A DNA stretch of 64,000 bases from Sipunculus nudus (GCA_026874595.1 CM049321.1:13411479-13475478), one strand, 5' to 3'. Positions 1-12,460 are shown, counted from the stretch's first letter. Notes: generated by a model not told the origin, from the letters alone. A program made the numbers and translations.

Positions 1-1176
1 TCGACGCTACAGCAGGTCTGTGTAATGTGTTATTCACCACACATTTAATCAGCATGTCGCGTTTCCTGATCTGCAGCTCAGATACTATCAGTACTTCAAA
101 TTAACACAAAATATTTTGCAGTGAGCTTTTAGTAATGTGCTTTCTTTATATGCATGTATTAATGTACGTGTATATATATATAAATGTATGGAAGACTGGA
201 AAAATTGTGGGACAGGCAGTATCATAAGGGGACAAATAATTTGTGAAGGGTACTCATTTTCATGACAGGTATATGGAAATAATGTTTCCTGCCCTGAATG
301 AAGATTGTTCACTTTCTTTAATTGTGATTTTGGTGATAATGATTCAGTGATGGTGGGGATGATGTAGGGGCAGTTTTGCCCCTCCAAAGATTAGAGAGTC
401 TTCCGACTGTGCAGAGAAGCAGCGTCAGTCATAAATATTTTCTGGATTTTCTCATATATTTCTGATGACATCTGCCATGTGCATAAAAATTTCTGCCTTT
501 CTGCAAGAGTGCCTCTAATTGCTCCGTCATAAACAGATGTCGTCCACATATCAATACCTAGATATCTGACAATTCTAGTACAATATTTGAATATGTCACA
601 CAATGTATGGGTTCACTGGTGAATTGATACACCCCTAATAATAATGATAACAGTTTGGTTGATGGTGATGATAATTATTTTGTTGGTGATAATGATAAAA
701 CTATTGCAGTGATTGTGATAACAGTCCTGGTGGTGTGCATACATGTACTGTGGCTGGTTTCACATTTGGGATTTCTTCATTTTGAACGTTTCACAAGGGT
801 TAAATTTTGGCAATCACACCTAAACCTATAAATCTAAGTAAAGCAGTATTTGTATTTACCTCAGTCATTTCTGTTGTAGTCATTATTTTATGACCCATCT
901 CACAGTCGATATATCCCACATCTTGTGAGAATAATGAATGCATTGTTTGCATGGGCCGGTTCTGAGACCATGCAAAATTTAGATTGCTGATTAATGGGCC
1001 ATGTTTTTAGAGGTGTAATAACTAATCTGGTGTAAACTTGCAGATGCATTATCCCCAATTGATCATCTAAGTAAATCATCATCATTAACTTAATATGTTT
1101 CATATTCATGGTTAATTCCCATTCACAAATATTGCTAACTTGACGTAACCACATTATATTAATATGTTTTCGGCAG
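1..1176 (+). other. SETD2 intron upstream of the WW exon
   Basis: AT-rich, TGATGATAA-like stretches around 640-720. No SETD2-like exon was recognised here. A 70-codon minus-strand frame at 391-603 has no recognisable family. Confidence 0.5.
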
Positions 1177-1446
1177 CCACAGCAGACGTTACACCTACAA
1201 CACAGCCTGACAGGACTAGCGCCGACACCCGCAGTAATCGAAGAAGATCCTCCGCCCCCACCCTCACCACCCCCAGCTCCAAAACCCAAACTACCCCCGA
1301 ACTGGAAGGTTGCTTACACGGCTGATGGAAAGCCATATTACTACCATTCCGTAACGAGACAGACACAGTGGGACGCACCAACATGGGAGGGTGAAGATGA
1401 TTGCATGGACCTTGGAACGCCTACGCAAGATGAGCTGCCTGTCAAG
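1177..1446 (+). CDS. SETD2: SETD2 exon with proline-rich stretch and WW domain
   Basis: 270 nt, exactly 90 codons, phase 0 at both ends. The acceptor is TTTTCGGCAG before 1177 and the donor is AAG|GTGGGT. A run of prolines (residues 25-41) comes directly before the WW domain; in SETD2 this proline stretch is known to fold back on the WW domain. WW residues visible are Leu39-Pro-Pro-Asn-Trp43, the Tyr-Tyr-Tyr-His core at 54-57 and Trp65. It is followed by an acidic tail ending in LGTPTQDELPVK. Opposite-strand reading frames here are shadows. Confidence 0.95.
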
Positions 1447-4400
1447 GTGGGTTATTTGCATGAAATATGCAAATTTCAATTTGTAGCAAACCGGTGAGGT
1501 TATGTGATGGTGTGGTGTTGGTCCGGTATCTGCCATTCAGCATCCACTGTATGTTAACCTATGCTATCTCAAAAATGTTAGTGCAAAATTTTGTGGAAGA
1601 ACCAGTTACATGTCAAACTTCATCAGGTTGAACTTATTTTTTAGCTATATGCATTGACTTAGATTTTATAAAGAAAAAGCTTAAAAAACTTTTAAAAAAT
1701 CTTCTTTTCTGAACACTGATCAGCCAAAATGTCCAATATTTCACAGAAATGAATCCAGGAACAATCTTTGTCAAATTTTTTCCAGTGTTTCCAGTTTGGT
1801 GATTTTTGGCTGAGTTACAGGAAGCTGAACTTCATCATTTGACCAAAAAAGCATACTAAAATTTCAATCTCTGAAACGGCTGGAGCTAACATCATCAAAT
1901 TTTATGCAAATGTTGGTCACATGAGTCATATTTGAAAAAGAGATATTGGTTGCGCTACCTGCATTGACTTTTATGGTACAGGGGTCATCAGTCATCAGTA
2001 TATTAACTCATAATTTCTCAGGAACAGCATGAGCTAGCATCACCAAATTGTATGCAAAAAATCAGTCACATGTCAATTGTTGTGGGATTGAGCTTTTTCG
2101 TGGCTCCACATGCATTGACTTACATTTTCCGGGGGGATAGCTGAAAAACTTTGAAAATCTTCTCCTCTAAAATCATACAGCCAAATTGTTCTGTATTTCA
2201 CAGAAATTATCCCAGAGATTACCCCTCAAGTTTGTTCAAATGGTTGGTGTACAATGACTTTTGGCCAAGTTACAGGAATTTCTACTTAGTCATTTGGCAT
2301 TTGGAAGCAAAAAAAACATTACAATCTCAGAAACAGCAGGAGCTAGCATCACTCAGTTTTGTGCAAATGTTGGTCACATGACTCATATTTGAAATTGAGG
2401 TTTTTGTGGCAGCACCTACATCGACCTGTTTTTTACGGGCAAAAACCTGGTTATTTTAGCCTCTTTCAGCTTAAAAATGTTTTATGATAAAACTTTCAAG
2501 CTGAATGGTTAAATTTTTCACAAGAATTATCCTAGGATAGGGTTCTTTCAATTGAATAAGAATGGATTGGGCCCATTGATTTTTGGTAGAGTCGTAGAAA
2601 GCTGAAGTTGGTCTTGTAGCCATAAGTAAGCCTATTTCAAACTGAGGGTTGCAATAGTCTTCTTCTGCAAAACTGTTGTTTCAACTTCTGTAACATTGCA
2701 CAAAAATAATTCTTAGGTGGCCTTTGTTCAAGTTTACTGAAATGATGTTTGGCAGAATTATTGGACCTTTAACAGTAAAAGGACTGCATCTTTTATTATT
2801 CTAAACATTTTGATAAAATATCTTGCGAATATGTCAGCTTGAAAAAAATATCATTGTAGCCAAAGTCTTTCAGTATGTGTAAAACAGATTAACCAACAGG
2901 CTAAGATTGTGTTTGTATCTATAAATAGCTTGGCACCTGCCGACTATTTCAGAATTGGCCAAAGGCCAAAGGTCAGTCTGGATCTATTTATAGCCTTAGC
3001 AGACTGGCAACTGTATCAGATTGGGCAACAGGTCAAGAGTTCACTCAGTGCAGTAGCTGCAGCTTGCATTTTTTTCTGGTTCACCTAGGGCAACTGCATT
3101 TAGCCGGGGCAACTGACTCAAGAGAAGTTTGATGTATTGGCCTGACATTTTGACTTGTCCATACACCTTTGTTGGCTTTCTCATACACAAGACTGGTGTT
3201 GCCACCTACAATGACTTACACAGTTTTGTACGTGCTTATTTCTCAGGAGGGATTTGATATATCAGCCTGAAATTGTGCATGTGTATACATATCAGATAGC
3301 TTCGTCATAAACAAAACTAGTGGCCCACCTACAATAATTTTTGCAGTGTATGCTCCTTCATATTTCTCAGGATTGATTCGACATATCAGCCTGAAATTAT
3401 GCATGTCGATACATCTCAGATAGTTTTGTTGTGTAAAGGACTTGTTGCGCCACCTACAATTGTTTCATGCATCTGTGCACATAACCCAAGAGTGGTTTAA
3501 AGTATCTGCCTGAAAAATTTTGCATGTCCATTCATCTTGGATGGCTTTCTCGTCACAAGACTGGTGGCGCCACCTACAATCATATTTTAGTTTTGTGCAC
3601 CCATGCCAGTGTTTCAGCAGTGATGTTTGTGTAATTGGTGCTTGTACTCGGTTCAAAATGTTTAGTACTTGCATTTGCACATATATATGTCACAAATGTA
3701 TACATGTTGAAAAGAAACAGTCCAGCATGGAAACATTACATCTGATATTTATATCTCAGGCCTTGCCTTTTGAGGCGAGCGATCGCTCCCGCGCGCCATC
3801 GCTCGCCTAAAACAGACTTTAGGAGAGCTAATAATCGCTCTCCTGGCATTCAGAGCCTTCCAAAATTTTTTTTCGGATCTCAAACGATTGGCTCGAAGTC
3901 CAGAGTTGGGCAGGTACGGGTACTTGAATTAGAAGACGGTTGCAGCCAAGCAGTGCCGTTACACGTATTGAACAACCTCCCGGTATTTTGATGCAAGACA
4001 TGTTGTTAGCTGGACGATTTGTTTTCTTGATGGAACCGCCTGACCAACTGAGAGGGTATCGACTTCAACTTGACGAAATGTCGCCTGGTGCCTTGAAATC
4101 TGTATGAATTTGTTTAAATTTTTGTAATATTCAATGAAGAAACACGCGAGTCAAAATTATAATTAAGAATTATATACATTGACCGCAAGTCCGGCTCCAA
4201 TTACAATGGAATATCTGTTAACAGAAGAACGATTTTAACCGGAACTGTCACTTCCGACCGTCACAGATTCTCTTCAGTCCAAAACTTTTATGACATATGA
4301 AAACGTGACAACTTAAAGTGAATTTAGTTAATTTCTTGTATTTGTCGTGCGAATAATCTTACACGCTGCCACAACTGCGGAATCCATGACTGCGTCTGGT

Positions 4401-7400
4401 CTAGACGGAGATCGTCATTAGGCCTACTCAATTGTTTTCTGCGCATGTCTTATGTTCTTTATAATATTCAGAACTTTCTCGGGCGCTATTGGATACATTT
4501 GTCACATGCCTTAATTTGAATAGGAATTCCCTCATGTCAATATTCGCATGTGCAAGCCTTAGTCGTCCCGTGACTTCTGTGACCTGTTGTATATTCACGC
4601 AACCGACGCTTTCTGCAGTTAGGCCCTATGTCAGTATGTGACATGAATTCCCGCCGTTGAAGAGCAAGTTGCAAAACATGTCAGGCCCGCTTAAAGGGCA
4701 AGTTAGGTCTATTTATAATTATTGTTTTCTGAAATGAAGCTTGGCAGTTTCTGCAGTTGACATTTGTCGAACGATATATGAACTGATAATACGCGTTTGT
4801 TATAATGGTCAACTGACACATGGCACCACGAAAAAATGTACACTTTGACGCGGCTATCTGATATCTTTATTTAGATTAACAAACGGGGAAACAATTGATT
4901 TTTAGAAGTGTTTAGGTACTAGATGCAATATTCGTACAGATTTTTTAAAAATATATATATTTTTTGTATTTTATTGACTGTATCATCGACTTTTTATTGA
5001 ACCAAGAAGAAGAATGAACAGATCGACATTGGCACGTGTTTTTCCGTCAAACCTACTAAATAATAAAGATTTAGCACAGAGGCCATACATGTCGATTCAT
5101 ATACCATTTGATATACCTATAATTCAACACTTATGGTATTATCTTCTCCTCTTCTTATAATAATTTCTTTCTTATCTTTTTATTTGTTAAGAATTTTCGT
5201 ATATGTTAAAGGGCCAGTTAACTGAAGTATCCCCGGGACTCATCAATTGATGAGATTTCATGAGTCCCAACTTCAACAAAAATATCTCAAATAAATATTT
5301 GTTTGTAAATATTTAATTTTGAATAATGTATTCTGAAATATATGTGTAATAATGCCATCACAACCAAAATATTTTAGTTATTAGTGTATAAAAATACAAA
5401 TTATGCTGTTAGTAAATGATCATGGAATTTTTTTTTTAACATTTAAATTATGGTTATTAGTTATATATTACAATATAAGTTAATCTGTTGACCTTATGGG
5501 TAAACACTTTTCACCTGTTACTGCACAGAAAGGTAAATTATACCCTACTGAACTATATATAATGATATATTCATGAATTAGAGGGGAAATTTTAACTCTT
5601 TAATTTCAGGCGAGTGAACCACTCGCCTTAACTCTATGAGGGGAGTGATTTTTCACTCCCGTGCCTTTTTCAAAAGGCAGGGCCTGCATCTCATTGCACA
5701 GGTTCACATTAGACATGTAGGCCTTGATTTTATGTACTCTGCATTAAGCCTTTGTTTTATCTCATTATGCATTGCATTTTCCTGTCCACACATCTCCATA
5801 CAGATGACTTCAGTATCTGTCCAATCCATGAGTTTATAGTTTAAATCTGTGGGTTTATCTTCAGACAAGATCATCAGTTGAAGTAATTCTTATCATGATA
5901 TGATCAGGTAGCCCTGATATCATATAGCTTTCATAAGGAATAAGTAACAATTATAAAGGCTACCATTGGTGATAAAGCTGTTGCTATGCCTGCTGTCAAA
6001 CTCAGAGTAGGTCTAATAGGTATTACTAGAGTGCCTACAGGGACCAGGGGCTGAGCCCATGGGCAAGGGGTCTGGGAAGGGCAGCACCCCAGAAGCCAAA
6101 TGGATCCCTTTAATCTATAACTGGAGCAATGTATTTATATGTTTTGATGTATCACTAAAATTACAGTAACCTTGTAATATTAATTGAATAAAAACACTTT
6201 GCTGTGTTGCAGTAAAGTATGTCCTACCAGTAACATTTGATATTTATTATCTGAGGTATCACCCTGAATCTGATGGTTATGCAGCTAAATTTTCTGTGTA
6301 GTGGAAGCAGGGTAAGGAAATTGGTACGGATGCATCCAAGAGGCAGTTGGGTTTGAAATCTCCACAAAATCGGTAGGCTAACACATAAATTGGTTGAGTT
6401 GGCATGTATGCATACAAACATCAATATGATTGTAACTTTTACAGAGCAAGAAGAAAACCATGATGGCGGCTGCTGATACATCAGAAGCCTCCGAGATGAG
6501 CAAAAAGATGAAGGATGCTTTCAGAACAAAGGTATTCTTTACATGTCATAGATTATGACTTCATCAGAAACCAGCTTTCAATATTTAAATTACTTTAAAA
6601 GGAAGTTTTAGCAGATTTCTTGTCAGCATGATGATTAACCAACTTAGGATTCTTTCTCTCCATTTGATGCTGACAACTTTTGGATGAAGATTATATATAT
6701 AATTCTTCTTATTCTGCTTATACTTATTTTATATATATTTTCATTTAATTTTGGTATGATTATAGATTGTAATATGTTATGTAATTTTATATAATTACAT
6801 ATTATTATGATTATATAATAAGCTATTTAATGTTTAATTATAGGAAGTAATAGGAAGTTATCAGAGGTAATCCATATGTGCGGTTTATGATTCAGAAATT
6901 TGTTCAGCATTGATGAGGGTATGGTCAATGTACCTTTGTCATTTTCAGATGTCGCAGTTTATTGTGACCTGCCTCAACCCATACAGAAAACCTGATTGTA
7001 AACGAGGTCGCATCGTGAGTACGGATGACTTCAAACACCTGGCCAGAAGGGTAAGAAGTAAAGACGTTACTTTAAATTATAGCACACATGATAAATTAAA
7101 GTGTCCTTAATTGGTTGTAATTTCATGATCAATCATCAGTAAAAATTGGTTGAACTCTACCGACCGATAATAAGAAATAATTAGTTGTTCAGGAAAATGA
7201 AATTTCTGACCATATACAGACCTGAACATTGACTCGACTGATATATAGTCCAAAATGTTGGCTTATATATATAATAATTCTACAGCCAACAAGTTCAGTA
7301 AGACATTAAAAGGGAACACTGAATTTTCTACTTTGCGATAGGAATTATGTGAAAGCACACATTTCCTCGTCACAAAGCCAAAATTGTGGGCAAAACTTTG

Positions 7401-8786
7401 CTATTGATTATGGCAATGAAAGATTGATGATCAGATTGTTTGGACTAACCCAACTGATCATTGATTATAACCAGTCACTGGTCCATCATTTATAATAAAT
7501 AAGACATAGTAAACATTCTGGTTATTAATGAAAAATGTAAATTAACTGAGGCACACATGCTAATTGGGTGTTTTGAATAGTAGCCTTTATCATGTTCAAC
7601 GGCTTGCACAATGCTTGAGTGTGAGGGTGCATTAAAGTATGAATATGTGGACCAGTACAAATATTTTAAAATTAATTGTTTTAATAACGATATTGTAATT
7701 TGACTCTGGCTTGGACTCAGTTTTCAAAACACTCAGATTCAAAGAAGGTGGACTTGAACTGTGACTTGACCAGATTTCATTTAGACGTGTGTTCAGTGTG
7801 GACTTGACTGCAGCACTAGATGGTGAACTTCATCATTGTGGTTGAACCTGTAGTGAATACAACAAGAATACCACATGGATGGTCTATGCTGGAGACATCT
7901 TCAGGGGACAATGAAAACTAAAACACAGGCACTATGACATGTGGAGACATCTTCAGGGGAAAATACAAACTAAAAAATATTGAGAAGGCAAAAGGTAGAC
8001 GACAAGAGACAGAAGGGGGGGGGACATAAATTCCACGAATTTGCTTGTTAATCTTGATCCATGGACTGTTCTATTTTTGCTTTTACCTATTGTAACGTGA
8101 TGCATAATTTTACTGATTAGGCTAAGATTCCATGTGCAGGATTTAAAGTATATCAAATGTGTATACTTTATATGTACTGGCACTGCAACTTGCATATTTT
8201 CTATACTTATATCTGGGTAACCATGCAGAACTGGCAAAAATCACTACATGTAGTGATTCATTTTCCCCCTATACACATTTCACATGCTGGATTTTGGCAT
8301 ATGGAATTTTACCTTATTTATTAAGTCAATAATGATTTATCCATGTTCCTCCTGCTTCATTCCGTGCTTTCCGTGGAATTTTAGCTTAAGCAGATGATGG
8401 GTTCTTTGAATCAAGATGTAATGCTTCAATTCTGAGTGATCACTTTGAATGATGGAAGATAAACAATAAATAAATGTGAAAATAGATAATCAAAATATAT
8501 CATGGATTAAAGTGAAAATATATAATCAGGGATGTTTACAAGAAAAAATCACTGTCAGACACACTTTAAACTGTTCTGTATGGTTAACCTTTAGCCTATT
8601 TCAACTGTGACCTTTTAACCTTTGACCTTTCAGTTGACCCACTATGTCCTTGCTAAGGAGCTGAAACATTGCAAACATCCAGAAGATCTAGAGGTCAATG
8701 AGAACACAAAATCCAAGGCCAAGGATTACGTCAAGAACTACATGTCTAAACTAGGGGCAGTCTATCATAAAAGTAACTCTCCGTGA
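1177..8786 (+). CDS. SETD2: SETD2 histone H3K36 methyltransferase, C-terminal part (4 exons, partial gene)
   Basis: The C-terminal 203 residues of SETD2 are encoded by exons 1177-1446, 6445-6531, 6949-7050 and 8634-8786. SETD2 is the nuclear enzyme that trimethylates H3 Lys36 during transcription elongation. The visible part holds a WW domain (residues about 39-70, Trp43, Trp65, Trp70) and, after a Lys-rich stretch, an SRI domain (about 105-200), which in the family binds the Ser2/Ser5-phosphorylated RNA polymerase II C-terminal repeats. All introns are phase 0 with GT-AG ends, so the joins keep frame. The segments MSQFIVTCLNPYRKPDCK and TDDFKHLARR are near-identical to the known SRI core. 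The AWS, SET and post-SET domains must lie upstream of the window. A further small phase-0 exon in the 5-kb intron 1447-6444 cannot be excluded. The stop at 8784-8786 fits the usual C-terminus of the family. Confidence 0.95.
1609..2620. repeat. 456-bp tandem duplication in SETD2 intron
   Basis: Matching blocks recur at a constant offset of about 456-459 bp: TGCATTGACTTA at 1651 and 2110, CAGCCAAA followed by TATTTCACAGAAAT at about 1722 and 2178, and GTTGGTCACATGA at about 1912 and 2368. A third, decayed partial copy follows at about 2480-2620. The phrases GCGCTACCTGCATTGAC and GCAGCACCTACATCGAC recall the GGTGGCGCCACCT motif of the other arrays in this window, so a distant relationship is possible. 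Confidence 0.75.
3124..3612 (-). repeat. Four-unit tandem array (120-126 bp) related to the Helitron-like core repeats
   Basis: Four diverged units start near 3124, 3250, 3373 and 3493. Each has a CAGCCTGAAAT-like block, TGCATGT, a CAGATAG/GATGGCT block and TGGCGCCACCTACAAT. Read on the minus strand the order becomes GTAGGTGGCGCCACC ... CTATC..GATGTAT..ACATGCA.AATTTCAGG, the same order as the core repeats of the elements at 29.4, 33.6, 61.0 and 62.5 kb. No element ends were found on either side, so this is an end-less relative. Confidence 0.7.
3757..5686. mobile_element. 1.93-kb non-autonomous DNA transposon with hairpin-bearing ends
   Basis: The ends are 17-bp terminal inverted repeats, CAGGCCTTGCCTTTTGA at 3757-3773 and its complement (16 of 17 matching) at 5670-5686. 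Next to each end lie two hairpins: AGGCGAGCGAT with ATCGCTCGCCT (3773-3808) and AGGAGAGC with GCTCTCCT (3821-3844) on the left; AGGCGAGTG with CACTCGCCT (5608-5628) and GGGAGTGA with TCACTCCC (5641-5660) on the right. The interior is AT-rich with no transposase frame. No clear target-site duplication is left, so the superfamily is unassigned; the CAG start would fit hAT-like elements. Confidence 0.65.
6445..6531 (+). CDS. SETD2: SETD2 linker exon leading into the SRI domain
   Basis: 87 nt, 29 codons, phase 0. The acceptor is TTTTACAG before 6445 and the donor is AAG|GTATTC. The peptide starts SKKKTMMAAADTSE and ends SKKMKDAFRTK, which matches the first helix of the SRI domain (the lysine-rich, mutable region followed by the FR-K turn). 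The frame joins directly to the next exon beginning MSQFIV. Confidence 0.9.
6949..7050 (+). CDS. SETD2: SETD2 exon with the SRI domain core
   Basis: 102 nt, 34 codons, phase 0. The acceptor is CATTTTCAG and the donor AGG|GTAAGA. It encodes the most conserved helix pair of the SRI domain (FIVTCLNPYRKPDC, then ISTDD-like and FKHLARR), the surface that binds phosphorylated RNA polymerase II tail in characterised SETD2/Set2 proteins. The open frame that starts upstream at 6910 is intron read-through. Confidence 0.95.
7889..8050 (+). repeat. Dispersed repeat, copy 1 (GGAGACATCTTCAGGGG family)
   Basis: It shares a long block with 13955-14131. GGAGACATCTTCAGGGGA occurs twice within each copy, followed by ATGAAAACTAAAACACAGGC and ending near TTCCACGAATTTGCTTGTT. 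At 14 kb the same block sits just before a LINE reverse-transcriptase tail, which suggests that both are LINE-linked; copy 1 is cut off after that point. Confidence 0.6.
8239..8258. repeat. Perfect 20-bp palindrome
   Basis: AATCACTACATGTAGTGATT is fully self-complementary. It lies in the last SETD2 intron, about 375 bp before the terminal exon. No function is evident. Confidence 0.6.
8634..8786 (+). CDS. SETD2: SETD2 terminal coding exon (end of SRI domain)
   Basis: 153 nt: 50 codons plus TGA. The acceptor is a pyrimidine-rich CCTTTGACCTTTCAG. It encodes LTHYVLAKELKHCKHPEDLE, NENTKSKAKDYVKNYM and a Gly-Ala-Val-Tyr end, the last SRI helices, followed by a short HKSNSP tail. Human SETD2 ends only a few residues further on, so this looks like the true C-terminus. 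Confidence 0.95.
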   Translation: MTHYVLAKELKHCKHPEDLEVNENTKSKAKDYVKNYMSKLGAVYHKSNSP

Positions 8787-9780
8787 AATGTTTGAGTCTT
8801 ATCAGGTTTTAGTATTACCACTTAATATGAATGCAGGATTCTCTGCTGCATGCCTAGAAAACATGCAAACGTGCAGTTTCTGTTATGGTCTGGTACCAGT
8901 CAGGTGAAGGCGAGTATGTGATTAAATATCAGCAAATATCATTCTGACAACCAACAGTTACCAAACGTTAAGGACTGTATTTGGGGCATCTTTAAGACAT
9001 ACATTTACAGATAAAATTTATTCCAAGGTTGCAGTGCAATTTGCAAAGCTGGAGTTTCACCTTAAGCATATTTTTCTAAGATTCAGAAATTATTGTTGAT
9101 CGGTGTTGAATTTTTGAAACCCTCTGTTTGCAGTAAGATTTTAGCCATTAACTATATAACTGGATCAGAGTTTGTCCTGTGACATATATATATATTAATG
9201 AAATATCATACTACAGTACAGAGCTACCATTTTGTTTTTATATCAATAACACAGTATAAGAATTCCACTGATAGGAAGCATTTACACATTATGGAAGAAT
9301 AGTGATGGTTTGACAGTGAACAGATTCCCAGTTAGGATGATATTTTAGGTAGGGGGTTTTTAGCATTGGTAAATTTTATACTTTGGCATAATTGTTTTTC
9401 ATACAAAATATTAGTTAAATAAGGGAGTCATAGAAACCACTTTGTCGGTTTATTTCAGATAAATTATTCTCCCGGTGTGGCAGTTATAAACTTGTGTCAA
9501 GGGTATTATTTGTCAGTATTGTCATTCTTGCATTTACTATATCCCATCAGTCCAAGAATAAAAATTAATTAACATTTTTCAATAATTTTGCCACATAAAA
9601 TAATGTTTTCTTAAGCTATATAAAATTATCAGAACATTTTTTATTGAAAATTGATTAATTAAGGAAGGCTCAAGAGTCATTCTGTAGATATAAGTTTTAT
9701 TTATGATAATATTTTATTCACCTCCTTCTCTTCATAGCCTAAAATATAATTGAAATAAATTGTTCAGTATAAACATTTGA
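8787..9780 (+). terminator. Probable SETD2 3' UTR with candidate poly(A) signals
   Basis: AT-rich sequence without reading frames follows the SETD2 stop. AATAAA hexamers lie at 9557-9562 and 9754-9759, either of which could direct polyadenylation. The real end cannot be fixed from sequence alone. Confidence 0.4.
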
Positions 9781-11304
9781 AGAAATTGTTTACTTGTGCT
9801 GCCCTCTGGCAGATAATTTGATAACAAAGAGTAATTCATAGCAAAGAAGGCTTGTATGAAGTATAAAGTCATGCCATATTTTATAGCTTGTCATTTCAAC
9901 ATATTGTTATTATTGTCTGCCTTTTGTCCAGATTTTGTTTATTTGAGACTACAGTCTCAAAGGTATATTTTAGTGAACCAAGTAGTCAACATTCCAGTAC
10001 AGATGCATAAAGTTTTTTGATATCGTTGATTTGTTGACTGCCCTTGTCTTAGATCATGTCAGTGTGCCATTTGTGGAGGGAATTGTCACAATTATTTATT
10101 TGTCGCATTTTGTATTATTTATGACAGAGCCAGACTAATCTGTTAGAAACAAAACTAACATTCTGTTGTGTAGCTGTGTACTCCGTCCTTATCCGTTATC
10201 ACCGTGTATCTTAGATATTTAATTTGTTATAGTCATCTGTAGCAGGGCTTACACTATCAGTAAATTAGCACTGGCCTTAGGGGCTGGTAAACCCAATTAA
10301 TAACTGGTAAAATAATCCTTTCAACTTACTCTTTTACTCGTATAGTTAACAATTCTGAATTTAAACCTCAGATGTAAGAACCATCTTGAAGAATTTTTAG
10401 AAATCATGTCAGGTCAATTGTACAGCATCCTGTTTATAAAATGATGACCGATCATAATTTTTAACAGTATGAAGTACATTTTGTGTTTCTGGTTTTGCTT
10501 ATGTCAGTAGAATGCTATAATACTCTTGCCTTTAAGTTGCCTACTCGTAAAATTCAGATGCAAGATTAATCAGGAAGTGAATAGTATACAGTTTTATAGG
10601 CCCTGGTCAACAGGGTAGGTGTTAATTTCAAACCGACGGCAGGTGTTAATGTCAAGCCCTGCAGTTTGTTTTCTTGTTTATTCAGTCAGATGACTGTCAG
10701 TTGATCCTACTGATTTTATCGTACTAATTAGTTGGTAAGTTTAAGCCGAAAGTTTTGCATGCCAGAAATTTATAATTTGTGTCATCTTTAATATGTTTAA
10801 ATATGTGTGCAATTAGTCTTGAAGAGCTTTTGTTGTCGAGACATGAGTAAAACTTACTCCTAAGTCAGATATGTAATCTAAAAAGATATAGATTAAATAC
10901 TTCAACAGCCTTCACACAGTAAAATGTATTCAGTAAGCCACACCAAAAAAAATAATTATTCCATGTATTCAATTCCCTTATTTTTCATGTGAATTGGCAG
11001 TTTTCACTTTGATTGTTTAAAATAAATCATTATGTATTAATAATGAAAAAAGTTTCATTCATGAAGATATCAGTGAAAACATATTAAACTTTGTGGTTTT
11101 CATTTGCATCATTTCAGGAACTGTATCAGACTTTTGTATTCCTTCTGCAGTTTGGCAAAATTTAACATGATTTGTCATGTTCTGTAAGTTTTCAAATAGA
11201 AAAATAATCATCTTTCTGACCCATATATTCTGGTGCCAGAGTTCTTAAAACTATTTAATTTACGTGTCATCTTAATGATCTGCAGGCGGATTTATTCCTG
11301 TAAT
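9781..11304. other. Intergenic or 3' UTR sequence, no features
   Basis: AT-rich, apparently unique sequence with no coding or repeat structure that I can recognise. Confidence 0.4.
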
Positions 11305-11307
11305 TTA

Positions 11308-11637
11308 GGCCAAAATAAAAAAAAGGTATGGTTCTCAGGCACTTTTTTGCAGAAATCAATGCGGGCGGGCGGTTTTTTAAATTTTAATTTTTGGTATGTT
11401 TCGATAAAAATATCAAATGAAAAGTGAAAAGCATGATAATAAAATTTTGCTAAACAAGTAAAAGCACTACATAACAAAGGAAAATGTATGATTTAAATCT
11501 TCTTGAAAGAAATGTCCAAGCGGCTGCAGCTCAAAATTGTTAAATTTCTATTGAAAATCAAAATAAAAATTTTTGATGCGGGGGTTTAAAAGTGATGCGG
11601 GCGGTGCCTGAGACCATACCTTTATATTTGTTTGGCC
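11308..11637 (-). mobile_element. Harbinger-like MITE, copy 1
   Basis: 330-bp element whose ends read GGCCAAA ... AAAGGTATGGTTCTCAGGCAC inward from both sides. It is flanked by a 3-bp target duplication TTA (11305-11307 and 11638-11640). The family has two further copies here (19815-20108 and 57798-58135); this copy is inverted relative to them. A TWA 3-bp duplication with GGCC ends is characteristic of PIF/Harbinger transposons. There is no coding capacity. Confidence 0.75.
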
Positions 11638-12460
11638 TTAGTGTTCTTTTTTTTCCACTTGCGAATAATGAAACTTTTATTTCACGCTTGTCTCAAAGTT
11701 AAATTGCAACGATCTGCTCAGTGTTTCTGTGTGTTTTCTCAACAAAAACATTCACTGATTTCGTAGACATGTTCCCTGTTTTATTCACACACTTGTACTT
11801 TACAAATCATATGTATGTCGCCTGCAACCAGAAAGTGGCGTTTGTTTTACTATGGAGGTAGAATGATGGAATGAGCACTTGGATCGTGGATCACGTTCGA
11901 TGTTGCGTGCCATCTTGATAAGAAACATTGCACCTAGATGTGAAAGTACTTTGATCTGACCAATAGGCAGCAGCAATAAAATCTCTGGGACTGGGTGCAT
12001 GTCCCTTTGGTGCTGGACGTCAATCCCAGAACTCGCTCCATCTAATTCTATCTCCATTGGTTCACCGTTGACGTGATTACAGCAGGGTACCAGACTACTC
12101 AATTTGAGGCATTACCACACATCTTCAAGAACACCAGAGGCCTGTTATGTGCTTTTTTGTCAGTAATCTTAAGTGTTAGAGGGATCCAGTGTATCAGAGT
12201 ACGTGTCTATGTTATTTGGTCAGAGGGTAGGTCGTTAAAGTTTATAGTGACTAATTTGACAGGGAAATGAACTGTTCGTTAATTATAAGGGGTATGCATG
12301 CAGTGCTGTTGCACCAAATTTTATTACAATTAGTTATAATAGTTATAACAATTATAATTAATAATAAATACAAATATAATTATTTTAGTTTTTAAGAAGT
12401 GTTTAAGTCTGAACACTGAGAGAGTGTTAAATATTATGTTACTCCCACACCTGAGCACCT

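Noticed and set aside
391-603. 70-codon minus-strand frame with protein-like composition
   Set aside because: No recognisable family, no clear splice sites or neighbours; kept only as intron sequence.
11800-12102. 100-codon minus-strand frame in a slightly GC-richer stretch
   Set aside because: Might be a mobile-element fragment, but no motif could be recognised and the flanks show no ends.
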